This document shows positions 1-5,241 of a stretch of 5,749 nt of DNA, piece by piece. The position numbers were made by a program, and so were the translations under genes. The stretch is from NCBI GenBank assembly GCA_031254445.1, contig JAIRUL010000214.1, positions 1 through 5,749 on the forward strand, given 5' to 3'. Each line of letters opens with the position of its first letter. The first letter of the stretch is position 1. The stretch is from Chitinispirillales bacterium. GTDB taxonomy: Bacteria > Fibrobacterota > Chitinivibrionia > Chitinivibrionales > Chitinispirillaceae. The notes beneath the pieces are model-generated. The model was given only the letters and a program-made list of their open reading frames with translations, was not told the DNA's origin and searched no databases.

Positions 1-588
1 CGGCCTCTCTAGAGGGTCGTCGGAGAGGTCGTCGGGGAGCGCGAAATCCTCTTTTTTCGGTTTTTTCTCTTTTTTGGGTTTTGGCTCGAAATCGTCGTCG
101 ATTATAGGCATCTCTTTGGTTTTTTTCTCTTTTTTTTGCTTTGGTTCAAAGCCCATGTCTTCGATGACGGGTTTTTCCTTGGCCTTTTTCGTTGGTTCAA
201 AATCTTCAAAGACCGGCTTTGGTTCAAAGTCCTCAAAGACCGGTTCGGGTTCTGAGGGCGCCGCCGGCGCTATCGGGGCCGGGGAGGTCGCTACAGGGGC
301 CGGCGCTGCGGCCTCGATTATGAATTCGTCAAAGTGGTCGTCCGGCCCGGCTACCGCCGGCCCCCTCTTCTTTTTTGGCGCGGAGGCTACCGCCGGCGCC
401 TTGGCTATGCTCCAAAACTCCTTGCCGCCGACGCTGCGGCGGCTGACCAAATCTTCATCGCTCAAATCGCTTAGGGCCTTTTGCACGGCATCTTCGGCCA
501 GCTTAACGGCGATGGAAATATCGAAAACCTCTTGCTCCCCATCGTTCTTCGTTAAGAAATTCAACACTTTGCGCGCTTTGGCGTCCAT
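1..588 (-). CDS. Winged-helix-like protein with acidic/lysine FEP-repeat tail (partial, C-terminus missing)
   Basis: I do not recognise this gene by name. It reads open from ATG at 588 to the window edge, 196 codons with no stop, so the C-terminus lies outside. Residues 1-62 look like a small winged-helix DNA-binding domain: a helix with KVLNFL, a helix-turn-helix-like stretch around ISIAVKLAEDAVQKAL, then SDEDLVSRR and a wing-like VGGKEFWSI. Residues 63-112 are an Ala/Pro/Lys linker. Residues 116-170 carry four related motifs, PVFEDFEPK, PVFEDFEPT, PVIEDMGFEPK and PIIDDDFEPK, separated by Lys/Glu-rich inserts. The tail is probably disordered and has no membrane segment or signal peptide. The start is supported by AAAAGGAG at 604-597, 8 nt from the ATG, and by a promoter at 652-623. 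It diverges from hpf. A DNA- or RNA-binding regulator or nucleoid-associated protein is plausible, but the function is unknown. The coding strand is clear because the opposite strand encodes only low-complexity Ser/Gly/Phe sequence. Confidence 0.75.
   Translation of the reverse strand, partial: MDAKARKVLNFLTKNDGEQEVFDISIAVKLAEDAVQKALSDLSDEDLVSRRSVGGKEFWSIAKAPAVASAPKKKRGPAVAGPDDHFDEFIIEAAAPAPVATSPAPIAPAAPSEPEPVFEDFEPKPVFEDFEPTKKAKEKPVIEDMGFEPKQKKEKKTKEMPIIDDDFEPKPKKEKKPKKEDFALPDDLSDDPLERP
192..245 (-). repeat. Two tandem 27-nt coding repeats
   Basis: Units 192-218 and 219-245 are near-identical, differing at only a few positions, and are exactly in phase with codons. They encode the two adjacent 9-residue copies PVFEDFEPK and PVFEDFEPT of the winged-helix protein tail. 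The nucleotide similarity suggests a recent in-frame duplication. The other two protein-level copies, nearer the window edge, are more diverged and more widely spaced. Confidence 0.8.
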
Positions 589-596
589 AACGTAAG

Positions 597-604
597 CTCC
601 TTTT
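597..604 (-). promoter_or_regulatory. Ribosome binding site of the leftward winged-helix gene
   Basis: On the minus strand this reads AAAAGGAG, 8 nt before the ATG at 588. It is a near-consensus Shine-Dalgarno at ideal spacing and fixes both the strand and the start of the leftward gene. Confidence 0.75.
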
Positions 605-622
605 CGGAAATAGCTAAAGGTA

Positions 623-652
623 AATATAGTATATTCGGGGTTCAAAAGTCAA
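623..652 (-). promoter_or_regulatory. Sigma70-like promoter for the leftward winged-helix gene
   Basis: On the minus strand, TTGACT (652-647) and TATATT (628-623) are separated by 18 nt. Each box matches the housekeeping consensus at five of six positions. Transcription would start near 616, giving a 5' leader of roughly 28 nt that contains the AAAAGGAG site. This is a sequence-pattern call only; the AT-rich gap raises the chance of fortuitous matches. Confidence 0.5.
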
Positions 653-670
653 AATCTTTTGCATTTGATT

Positions 671-698
671 TTGTTTTTGCATAGCGTGAATATATATT
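671..698 (+). promoter_or_regulatory. Candidate promoter for the hpf-thrC operon
   Basis: TTGTTT (671-676) and TATATT (693-698) are separated by 16 nt, with an initiation point near 705 and a leader of about 60 nt before hpf. The -35 box is weak. The surrounding AT-rich run (691-705) offers alternative -10 hexamers, so the exact promoter is uncertain. This gap is the only sizeable non-coding stretch upstream of the five-gene run, so the operon promoter most likely lies here. The octamer TTTTGCAT occurs twice nearby, at 657-664 and 675-682. Confidence 0.35.
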
Positions 699-763
699 AC
701 ATATTAGAGGTTCGTATTTTTTAACCACCCATACTCACGGAACGAAAGGGGCGCTAAGCTGTT

Positions 764-1057
764 ATGGAGATTCAAATAACATCCCGCCACGCCAAGGCAT
801 CGCAGGATTTGCAGGACACCGTCACCGCAGAAATCGGCAAATTGGAGAAGTTTTACGACAAAATAACCTCTTGCCGCGTCGTTTTAGACAACGAGAGCAC
901 GGATAAGACAGTAGAAATCACCATGAACGTGCAGGGGGCCCATCAGGTAGTGGGCTTTGCCAAGGCGGGGAACCTCGGCAAAGCGATAGACGATGCTATC
1001 GAGAAAGTGGAGCGCCAGCTCAAAAAGTTACACGACAAGGAGAAGAGCCACAAGTAA
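764..1057 (+). CDS. hpf: Ribosome hibernation promoting factor, short form (HPF/YfiA family)
   Basis: This 97-residue protein matches the short HPF/YfiA (RaiA) class in length and pattern. It starts with a beta strand MEIQITSRH and a helix rich in charged residues (residues 12-30, ending in KLEKFYDKI). Three strands follow, with CRVVLDNES, KTVEITMNV and VVGFAKAG, then a second helix DDAIEKVERQLKKLHDKEK that supplies a basic, Lys-rich end. It lacks the C-terminal dimerisation domain of long HPF. Family members bind the 30S subunit near the mRNA/tRNA channel and silence or store ribosomes when growth slows. The ATG at 764 follows AAAGGGG (745-751) at a rather long 12-nt spacing. It is the first gene of a tight rightward run; the Mce-type gene begins 20 nt downstream. 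Stationary-phase or stress control is usual for the family but is not evident from the sequence. Confidence 0.9.
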   Translation: MEIQITSRHAKASQDLQDTVTAEIGKLEKFYDKITSCRVVLDNESTDKTVEITMNVQGAHQVVGFAKAGNLGKAIDDAIEKVERQLKKLHDKEKSHK

Positions 1058-1065
1058 GGCTCTAT

Positions 1066-1070
1066 GGAGG
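1066..1070 (+). promoter_or_regulatory. Ribosome binding site that decides the TTG start of the Mce-type gene
   Basis: GGAGG sits 7 nt before the TTG at 1078. No in-frame ATG or GTG lies between this site and the membrane segment. The first in-frame ATG, near 1150, would fall inside the hydrophobic helix, so the TTG start is well supported. Confidence 0.7.
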
Positions 1071-1077
1071 CCGTATT

Positions 1078-2022
1078 TTGAAAAGGGTAAATGTTGACCT
1101 CATAGTGGGCGCGTCGATTCTAACCGCGCTCTTTATCCTTGTGGCGGGGATGCTGTGGCTCAAAGAGGCCTCCTTAGCCAACAAGATGGTCAACTACTTG
1201 GTGGTATTCCCGGAGGTCGGCACCTTGCAGCTCGGCGACCCCGTATACATAAACGGCGTCAAGAAGGGCACGGTCTCAAAAATCGAGCTGCGCGGCACGG
1301 AGGTAGGCACCATTCTCAATATAGACAGAAAAATCAACATGACCGATTCTGTCCGCGTGGCGGTGGTCAACGTAGGGCTCCTCGGCGAGCGCGGCATAGG
1401 CGTCACGCTGTCGCCCAAGGGGCGCGCCATCCCCCACATAACCGCCGAGTCTAAAGACACTGCGGTTATCAGGGGCCGTTTCGACACCGGCATATCCGAG
1501 GCCATGGGCATGCTCGGAACCGTGCTCTCCGAGGTCGAGACGCTCGTGGTGAACGTGGCCGGCATCCTAGACGCCACGCTCGGCGACACCGCGTTCATCA
1601 CCCAGTTCCACAGCATCGTGGGCAGGCTAGACACGGTTTGCATCGTGGCGAACAGGCTTTTATTGAGGAACGAGCCCGTGCTAAACGCCGCCATGACAGA
1701 AATCAAAAAGGTCTCCGGCGACCTGAAAACGCTGATAAACAAGAACTCCCCCGGCATAGACAGCATCGTGGCGGACGGCGGGCAGCTCATGACTAAGGGC
1801 ATTGCCTTAGTCGCGCAGGCCGAGTCGCTCGTTGTGGACGTGCAGGGCGTGCTGCGGAACATAGAGGGCGGCAAGGGGTCGCTCGGCAAGCTGTATACGG
1901 ACGAATCTTTCTACCGCGAGCTCAAAGAGACGATCGCGAGCGTAGACACCTTGGTAAACGAGGTGCAGAAAGACGCGCTCAAGCTCCGCGTAAGGCTCGG
2001 GTTCGGGAAGAAGAAACAATAG
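1078..2022 (+). CDS. MlaD/Mce-family lipid-transport substrate-binding protein
   Basis: A 314-residue single-domain Mce protein. Residues 8-28 form one hydrophobic segment (LIVGASILTALFILVAGMLWL, broken here as LIVGASILTA then LFILVAGMLWL), an uncleaved inner-membrane anchor with the rest in the periplasm. Residues about 38-115 are the MlaD beta domain, with VVFPEVGTLQLGDPVYING, VKKGTVSKIEL and the family signature VGLLGERGIGVTL. Residues 140-300 are helical and ring-forming in the family; the end has the usual GKGSLGKLYTDESFY block and a degenerate terminal LRVRLGFG. Mce proteins assemble as hexamers with an ABC permease (MlaE type) and ATPase (MlaF type) to move phospholipid or other hydrophobic molecules between the membranes. 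Those partners are absent here, so they must be encoded elsewhere or lie outside the window. The gene starts with TTG after a good GGAGG and is followed 20 nt later by ptsH. The specific cargo is not predictable. Confidence 0.85.
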   Translation: MKRVNVDLIVGASILTALFILVAGMLWLKEASLANKMVNYLVVFPEVGTLQLGDPVYINGVKKGTVSKIELRGTEVGTILNIDRKINMTDSVRVAVVNVGLLGERGIGVTLSPKGRAIPHITAESKDTAVIRGRFDTGISEAMGMLGTVLSEVETLVVNVAGILDATLGDTAFITQFHSIVGRLDTVCIVANRLLLRNEPVLNAAMTEIKKVSGDLKTLINKNSPGIDSIVADGGQLMTKGIALVAQAESLVVDVQGVLRNIEGGKGSLGKLYTDESFYRELKETIASVDTLVNEVQKDALKLRVRLGFGKKKQ

Positions 2023-2042
2023 CGGACTATAAGGATGCGCCA

Positions 2043-2309
2043 ATGATCGAACGAAAAGTGAGCGTGATAAACAAGCGAGGCATCCATGCCCGCCCCGCCT
2101 CAACCATCGTGCAGACCGCGATCAAGTTCAAGTCCGCGGTAGAGCTCGTAAAGGACGGGGCGGCCGCCGACGCGAAGAGCATAATGAGCGTGATGATGCT
2201 CGCCGCCGCGCAGGGGTCGGAGGTCACGATACGGGCGAACGGGGAGGACGCGCAGGAGGTGGTGGACGCGATTATTGCGCTGTTTGAGAGGAAATTTAAT
2301 GAGGATTGA
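2043..2309 (+). CDS. ptsH: HPr phosphocarrier protein
   Basis: An 88-residue protein of exactly HPr length. The active-site motif KRGIHARPA places the phosphorylatable histidine at residue 15. The second conserved block AKSIMSVMMLAA places a serine at residue 46, the site that HPr kinase/phosphorylase modifies in organisms having HprK. GSEVTIRANGEDAQEVVDAI is the standard C-terminal half. HPr accepts phosphate from enzyme I and passes it to sugar-specific EIIA proteins or, in organisms with an incomplete PTS, to regulatory targets. No EI, EIIA or HprK gene is in view. It lies between the Mce-type gene and hom with gaps of 20 and 27 nt, and has AAGGA (2031-2035) 7 nt before its ATG. The Ser46 context suggests regulation by an HprK encoded elsewhere; that is inferred. 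Confidence 0.93.
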   Translation: MIERKVSVINKRGIHARPASTIVQTAIKFKSAVELVKDGAAADAKSIMSVMMLAAAQGSEVTIRANGEDAQEVVDAIIALFERKFNED

Positions 2310-2336
2310 TATTGATTTGAAAGGATTTATCTAAAT

Positions 2337-3632
2337 ATGGCGGCAGTGAACATCGGTTTGGTAGGCGTAGGTACCGTCGGCGGCGGCGTTGTTAAGGCGC
2401 TGGATATGCGGATGGATTACTTTAGGAACGAGCTTGGGCTTGACATGAGGCTGGCGCGCGTCGCCGACAAAGCGGCCGGGCGCTTCGCGCAGCTTCCGGT
2501 GCGGGACGCCGCGTGCACGGCGGATGTAAACGACATCCTTAACGACGATTCTATAAACGTTGTAGTAGAACTCGCCGGCGGCACCGGTTTCGCGCGCACG
2601 CTCGTCCTAGACGCCCTCAAGCGCGGCAAGCACGTCGTTACTGCCAACAAGGCGCTTATAGCCGAGTACGGGCCGGAGATTTTCGAAGCCGCCTCCAAGT
2701 CGGGCGTCTCCCTCTACTTCGAGGCGGCGGTCGGCGGCGGGATGCCCGTCATCAAGGCTATCCGGGAGGGGCTTGTCGGGAACAGCATATACAGCATCAG
2801 GACGATAATAAACGGCACCTGCAACTACATCCTCACGCGCATGGCGGCCGAGGGGCAGCCTTTCGCCGACGTGCTCAAGGACGCGCAAGAGAAGGGGTAC
2901 GCGGAGGCCGATCCGGCGCTTGACGTCGGCGGGGGCGACACGGGGCACAAGGTCGCGATCCTCGCCTCGCTTGTAAGCGGCGGGTACGTCCCCTACGGGG
3001 CTTTTTCCGTCGAGGGGATAACGGGCATCGCCAAGGAAGATATAGAGTTCGCTTCCGAACTCGGATACGCAATCAAACTTCTCGGCGTCATAAAGAAAAA
3101 CGACGCAGGGCTTGACGTGAGGGTGCATCCGGCCATGCTCCCCGGCTCGCATATCTTAGCCTCGGTCTCGGACGTTTTCAACGCGGTGCTCTTAGAGGGC
3201 GACGCCGTTGGGCAGATACTGATATACGGCAGGGGCGCCGGCGAGATGCCCACGGCCTCGGCGGTAGTAAGCGACATCGTCGACGCGGCGAGAAACATCT
3301 CGGGCAAGTGCCCGATCCGCGTGCCGATGGACTACTATCGGGCGGATAAAAAAGTGGGCGTCCTCCCCGTCGAGCAGGTAAAGAGCAAGTACTACCTGCG
3401 CTTTAACGTCTGCGATAAACCCGGGGTGCTAGCGTCAATGACAAGCCGCCTCGGCGCGGAGGGGATATCCATAGCCTCCGTCATGCAAAAAGAGGGGTCG
3501 GGCGCGGACAGCGTCCCGGTGATAATCATCACGCACAGCGCGGTAGAGCGGGGGGTCAGAAAAGCGATAGGCGAGATAGAGAAAGAGCAGTACGTGCGGG
3601 CGGCCACGCAGGTCATACGGATCGAGGGGTAG
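2337..3632 (+). CDS. hom: Homoserine dehydrogenase with C-terminal ACT domain
   Basis: A 431-residue monofunctional homoserine dehydrogenase, which reduces aspartate semialdehyde to homoserine with NAD(P)H at the aspartate-pathway branch to threonine and methionine. The Rossmann motif GLVGVGTVGGG is at residues 7-17 and the cofactor-side VVTANKALIAEYG at 100-112. INGTCNYILTRM (158-169) and KGYAEADPALDVGGGDTGHK (186-205) form the substrate site; Asp201 and Lys205 correspond to the catalytic Asp/Lys pair of the family. The C-terminal catalytic block GRGAGEMPTASAVVSDI is at 298-314. Residues about 352-431 form an ACT domain (YYLRFNVCDKPGVLASM onward), usually the threonine feedback site. No aspartokinase domain is fused. 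GAAAGGA-like GAAAGGA (2319-2325) lies 11 nt before the ATG. It ends 11 nt before thrC, so the two are almost certainly co-transcribed. Confidence 0.96.
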   Translation: MAAVNIGLVGVGTVGGGVVKALDMRMDYFRNELGLDMRLARVADKAAGRFAQLPVRDAACTADVNDILNDDSINVVVELAGGTGFARTLVLDALKRGKHVVTANKALIAEYGPEIFEAASKSGVSLYFEAAVGGGMPVIKAIREGLVGNSIYSIRTIINGTCNYILTRMAAEGQPFADVLKDAQEKGYAEADPALDVGGGDTGHKVAILASLVSGGYVPYGAFSVEGITGIAKEDIEFASELGYAIKLLGVIKKNDAGLDVRVHPAMLPGSHILASVSDVFNAVLLEGDAVGQILIYGRGAGEMPTASAVVSDIVDAARNISGKCPIRVPMDYYRADKKVGVLPVEQVKSKYYLRFNVCDKPGVLASMTSRLGAEGISIASVMQKEGSGADSVPVIIITHSAVERGVRKAIGEIEKEQYVRAATQVIRIEG

Positions 3633-3643
3633 GGGGGTAAACC

Positions 3644-5116
3644 ATGGGCATGCGTTACATAAGCACAAGAGGCAATTCTCCGCCGGTATCGTTCGCGGAA
3701 GCGGTCACATTAGGCATGGCGCCCTCCGGCGGCCTCTTCGTCCCGGAGAAAATACCTATAGTTGATTTTTCAAAACTTGCGGGCATGCCATATCAAGAAA
3801 TCGCCGTCAATACATTAACGCCATACATGGACGGGTTTGACAAAAGCGAAATCGAATCATGCGTCAATGAGGCGTACACGCCCGATAGTTTTGACATCCC
3901 TAGCGTCGTAAGCACCGTCCCCATCGGCAATAACCTGCACATCCTCGAACTATGGCATGGGCCTACAGCGGCGTTCAAAGACGTCGCGCTGCAGATAATG
4001 CCGCAGTTTATGCGCTATTCAAAAATTAAGAGCGGCGACAATTCGCATACCATGATACTTGTGGCGACCTCCGGCGACACCGGCAAAGCGGCGCTCGAGG
4101 GGTTCAAGAACCGCGCCGGCATATCCATTGCCGTCTTCTACCCGCACGGCGGCGTAAGCGAGGTTCAGAGGCTGCAAATGGCCACGACCGACGGATCGAA
4201 CACGCGCGTAATAGCGGTGCGCGGAAATTTCGACGATTGCCAAAACGGCGTCAAAGCGCTCTTTTGCGATGAAGCGCTTAGAAACGAGGCCGCCGGGCGG
4301 GGGGTAAAATTCTCATCCGCCAACTCCATCAACTGGGGGCGGCTCTGCCCGCAGATTGTCTACTATGTCAAGTCGTACTTAGACCTTGTGGCGGCAGGGG
4401 CAATTTCGTATGGGGACGGCATAGATTTCTGCGTCCCCACCGGCAATTTCGGCAACATCCTCGCCGGCTACTACGCTCGCGGGATGGGGCTGCCTATACG
4501 CAAGCTCATCTGCGCGTCTAACCGCAACAACGTGCTGACCGACTTCTTTGCAGGCGGCGTGTACGACAAGAACCGCGAGTTTCATAAGACGATGTCTCCC
4601 TCCATGGATATTCTCATATCGTCGAACTTAGAGCGGTTCCTCTTCGAGCTGTCTGGGCGCGACGCTGGCATGGTCGCCGGCTGGTACGGGTCTTTGGCAA
4701 AAACCGGCAGCTTTTCTATTGGCGCCGGCATATTGGAAAAGACTAAGGAGATTATCGAGGCGCATTGGGTGGATGAGAGCACGGTGCTTGAAACGATAGG
4801 AACGCTCTATCACGAATGCGGGTACGTGATGGATACGCATTCGGCGGTGGCCGTGGCAGCAGTGTCGGGGCCTGGGTATAAAAGGGATGTTCCGATTATC
4901 GTTGCGTCAACGGCGAGCCCCTATAAGTTTAGCCAGGATGTATTGAAGGGTCTTGGGATAGCAGTAGACGGCGATGAGTTCGATGCGGTGCGTATACTAT
5001 CATCAACCGGCGCGGGGGCGGTGCATAGGGCGGTGGACGGGTTGAATAAAAAGAGGGTTCTGCATGACAGGGTGATTGACATCTTCGGGATGAGGGATGA
5101 GGTTAGATGGTTTTGA
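3644..5116 (+). CDS. thrC: Threonine synthase (PLP-dependent)
   Basis: A 490-residue threonine synthase, converting O-phosphohomoserine to threonine with pyridoxal phosphate. The N-terminus MRYISTRGNSPPVSFAEAV and LGMAPSGGLFVPE is typical of the longer enterobacterial/Bacteroidetes-type class. The PLP lysine is Lys112 in HGPTAAFKD. ATSGDTGKAA (141-150) contacts substrate, and the glycine-rich PTGNFGNILAGYYA (265-278) holds the cofactor phosphate. NRNNVLTDF and a conserved SPSMDILISSNLERFLFEL complete the core. It lacks the S-adenosylmethionine-binding N-terminal extension of plant enzymes. The start at 3644 has G-run AGGGGGG (3631-3637, overlapping the hom stop) 6 nt upstream; ATG at 3650 (Met3) is an alternative. 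It is the last tightly spaced gene of the operon. The next gene begins 126 nt after its stop. Confidence 0.96.
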   Translation: MGMRYISTRGNSPPVSFAEAVTLGMAPSGGLFVPEKIPIVDFSKLAGMPYQEIAVNTLTPYMDGFDKSEIESCVNEAYTPDSFDIPSVVSTVPIGNNLHILELWHGPTAAFKDVALQIMPQFMRYSKIKSGDNSHTMILVATSGDTGKAALEGFKNRAGISIAVFYPHGGVSEVQRLQMATTDGSNTRVIAVRGNFDDCQNGVKALFCDEALRNEAAGRGVKFSSANSINWGRLCPQIVYYVKSYLDLVAAGAISYGDGIDFCVPTGNFGNILAGYYARGMGLPIRKLICASNRNNVLTDFFAGGVYDKNREFHKTMSPSMDILISSNLERFLFELSGRDAGMVAGWYGSLAKTGSFSIGAGILEKTKEIIEAHWVDESTVLETIGTLYHECGYVMDTHSAVAVAAVSGPGYKRDVPIIVASTASPYKFSQDVLKGLGIAVDGDEFDAVRILSSTGAGAVHRAVDGLNKKRVLHDRVIDIFGMRDEVRWF

Positions 5117-5120
5117 CTTT

Positions 5121-5164
5121 GTGTGGCGGCTCTGCGCCACACGCTATGAAGCCGTAGGCTTCGT
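5121..5164 (+). terminator. Two tandem hairpins after thrC (possible transcript end or stabiliser)
   Basis: Hairpin one pairs GTGTGGCG (5121-5128) with CGCCACAC (5135-5142) around a 6-nt loop, a perfect 8-bp stem. Hairpin two pairs ATGAAGCC (5146-5153) with GGCTTCGT (5157-5164) around GTA, 8 pairs including one G-U. They are only 3 nt apart and begin 4 nt after the thrC stop. Neither is followed by a T-run, so this is not a classical intrinsic terminator. It may act as a weak or factor-assisted terminator, a 3' stabilising structure, or a REP-like repeat. Confidence 0.4.
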
Positions 5165-5180
5165 CTGAATATTAAAGGAT

Positions 5181-5209
5181 TTGACTTTATAAAGATTAAA
5201 GATTATAAA
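5181..5209 (+). promoter_or_regulatory. Sigma70-like promoter for the aPGM-family gene
   Basis: TTGACT (5181-5186), a 17-nt spacer and TATAAA (5204-5209): each box matches the housekeeping consensus at five of six positions with optimal spacing. Initiation would fall near 5216, leaving a leader of about 26 nt. The same TTGACT -35 hexamer is seen in the leftward promoter at 652-647. Placed just after the thrC hairpins, it would allow the downstream gene to be expressed apart from the operon. Confidence 0.5.
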
Positions 5210-5216
5210 GATTAAA
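5187..5216 (+). repeat. Perfect 14-bp direct repeat at 16-nt period
   Basis: TTATAAAGATTAAA occurs at 5187-5200 and again at 5203-5216, separated by GA. The repeats overlay the spacer, -10 box and predicted start region of the candidate promoter. A shorter pair, ATTAAAGGA, flanks them at 5171-5179 and 5219-5227. This could be a regulator binding region or simple AT-rich slippage. Confidence 0.7.
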
Positions 5217-5241
5217 AAATTAAAGGACAAACCATCACAAC

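Noticed and set aside
74..595. Plus-strand open frame of 173 codons rich in Ser, Gly and Phe
   Set aside because: It is antisense to the winged-helix gene, has low-complexity composition produced by the repeat tail read backwards, and lacks a convincing ribosome site. The minus frame has a strong site, a promoter and domain-like sequence.
1194..1889. Minus-strand open frame of 231 codons
   Set aside because: It lies entirely inside the clear Mce/MlaD coding sequence and looks like a GC-skewed codon-usage shadow; no recognisable domain.
2310..2336. Threonine attenuator or riboswitch upstream of hom
   Set aside because: The gap is only 27 nt, with no room for alternative stem-loops or a known riboswitch fold; only the mini-ORF was kept as a lead.
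2607..3152. Minus-strand open frame of 181 codons inside hom
   Set aside because: It is antisense to catalytic motifs of homoserine dehydrogenase, has shadow-like Arg/Ala-rich composition and no independent support.
5121..5164. Classical Rho-independent terminator
   Set aside because: Stems are convincing but no T-run follows on either strand, so only a weaker terminator/stabiliser label is given.
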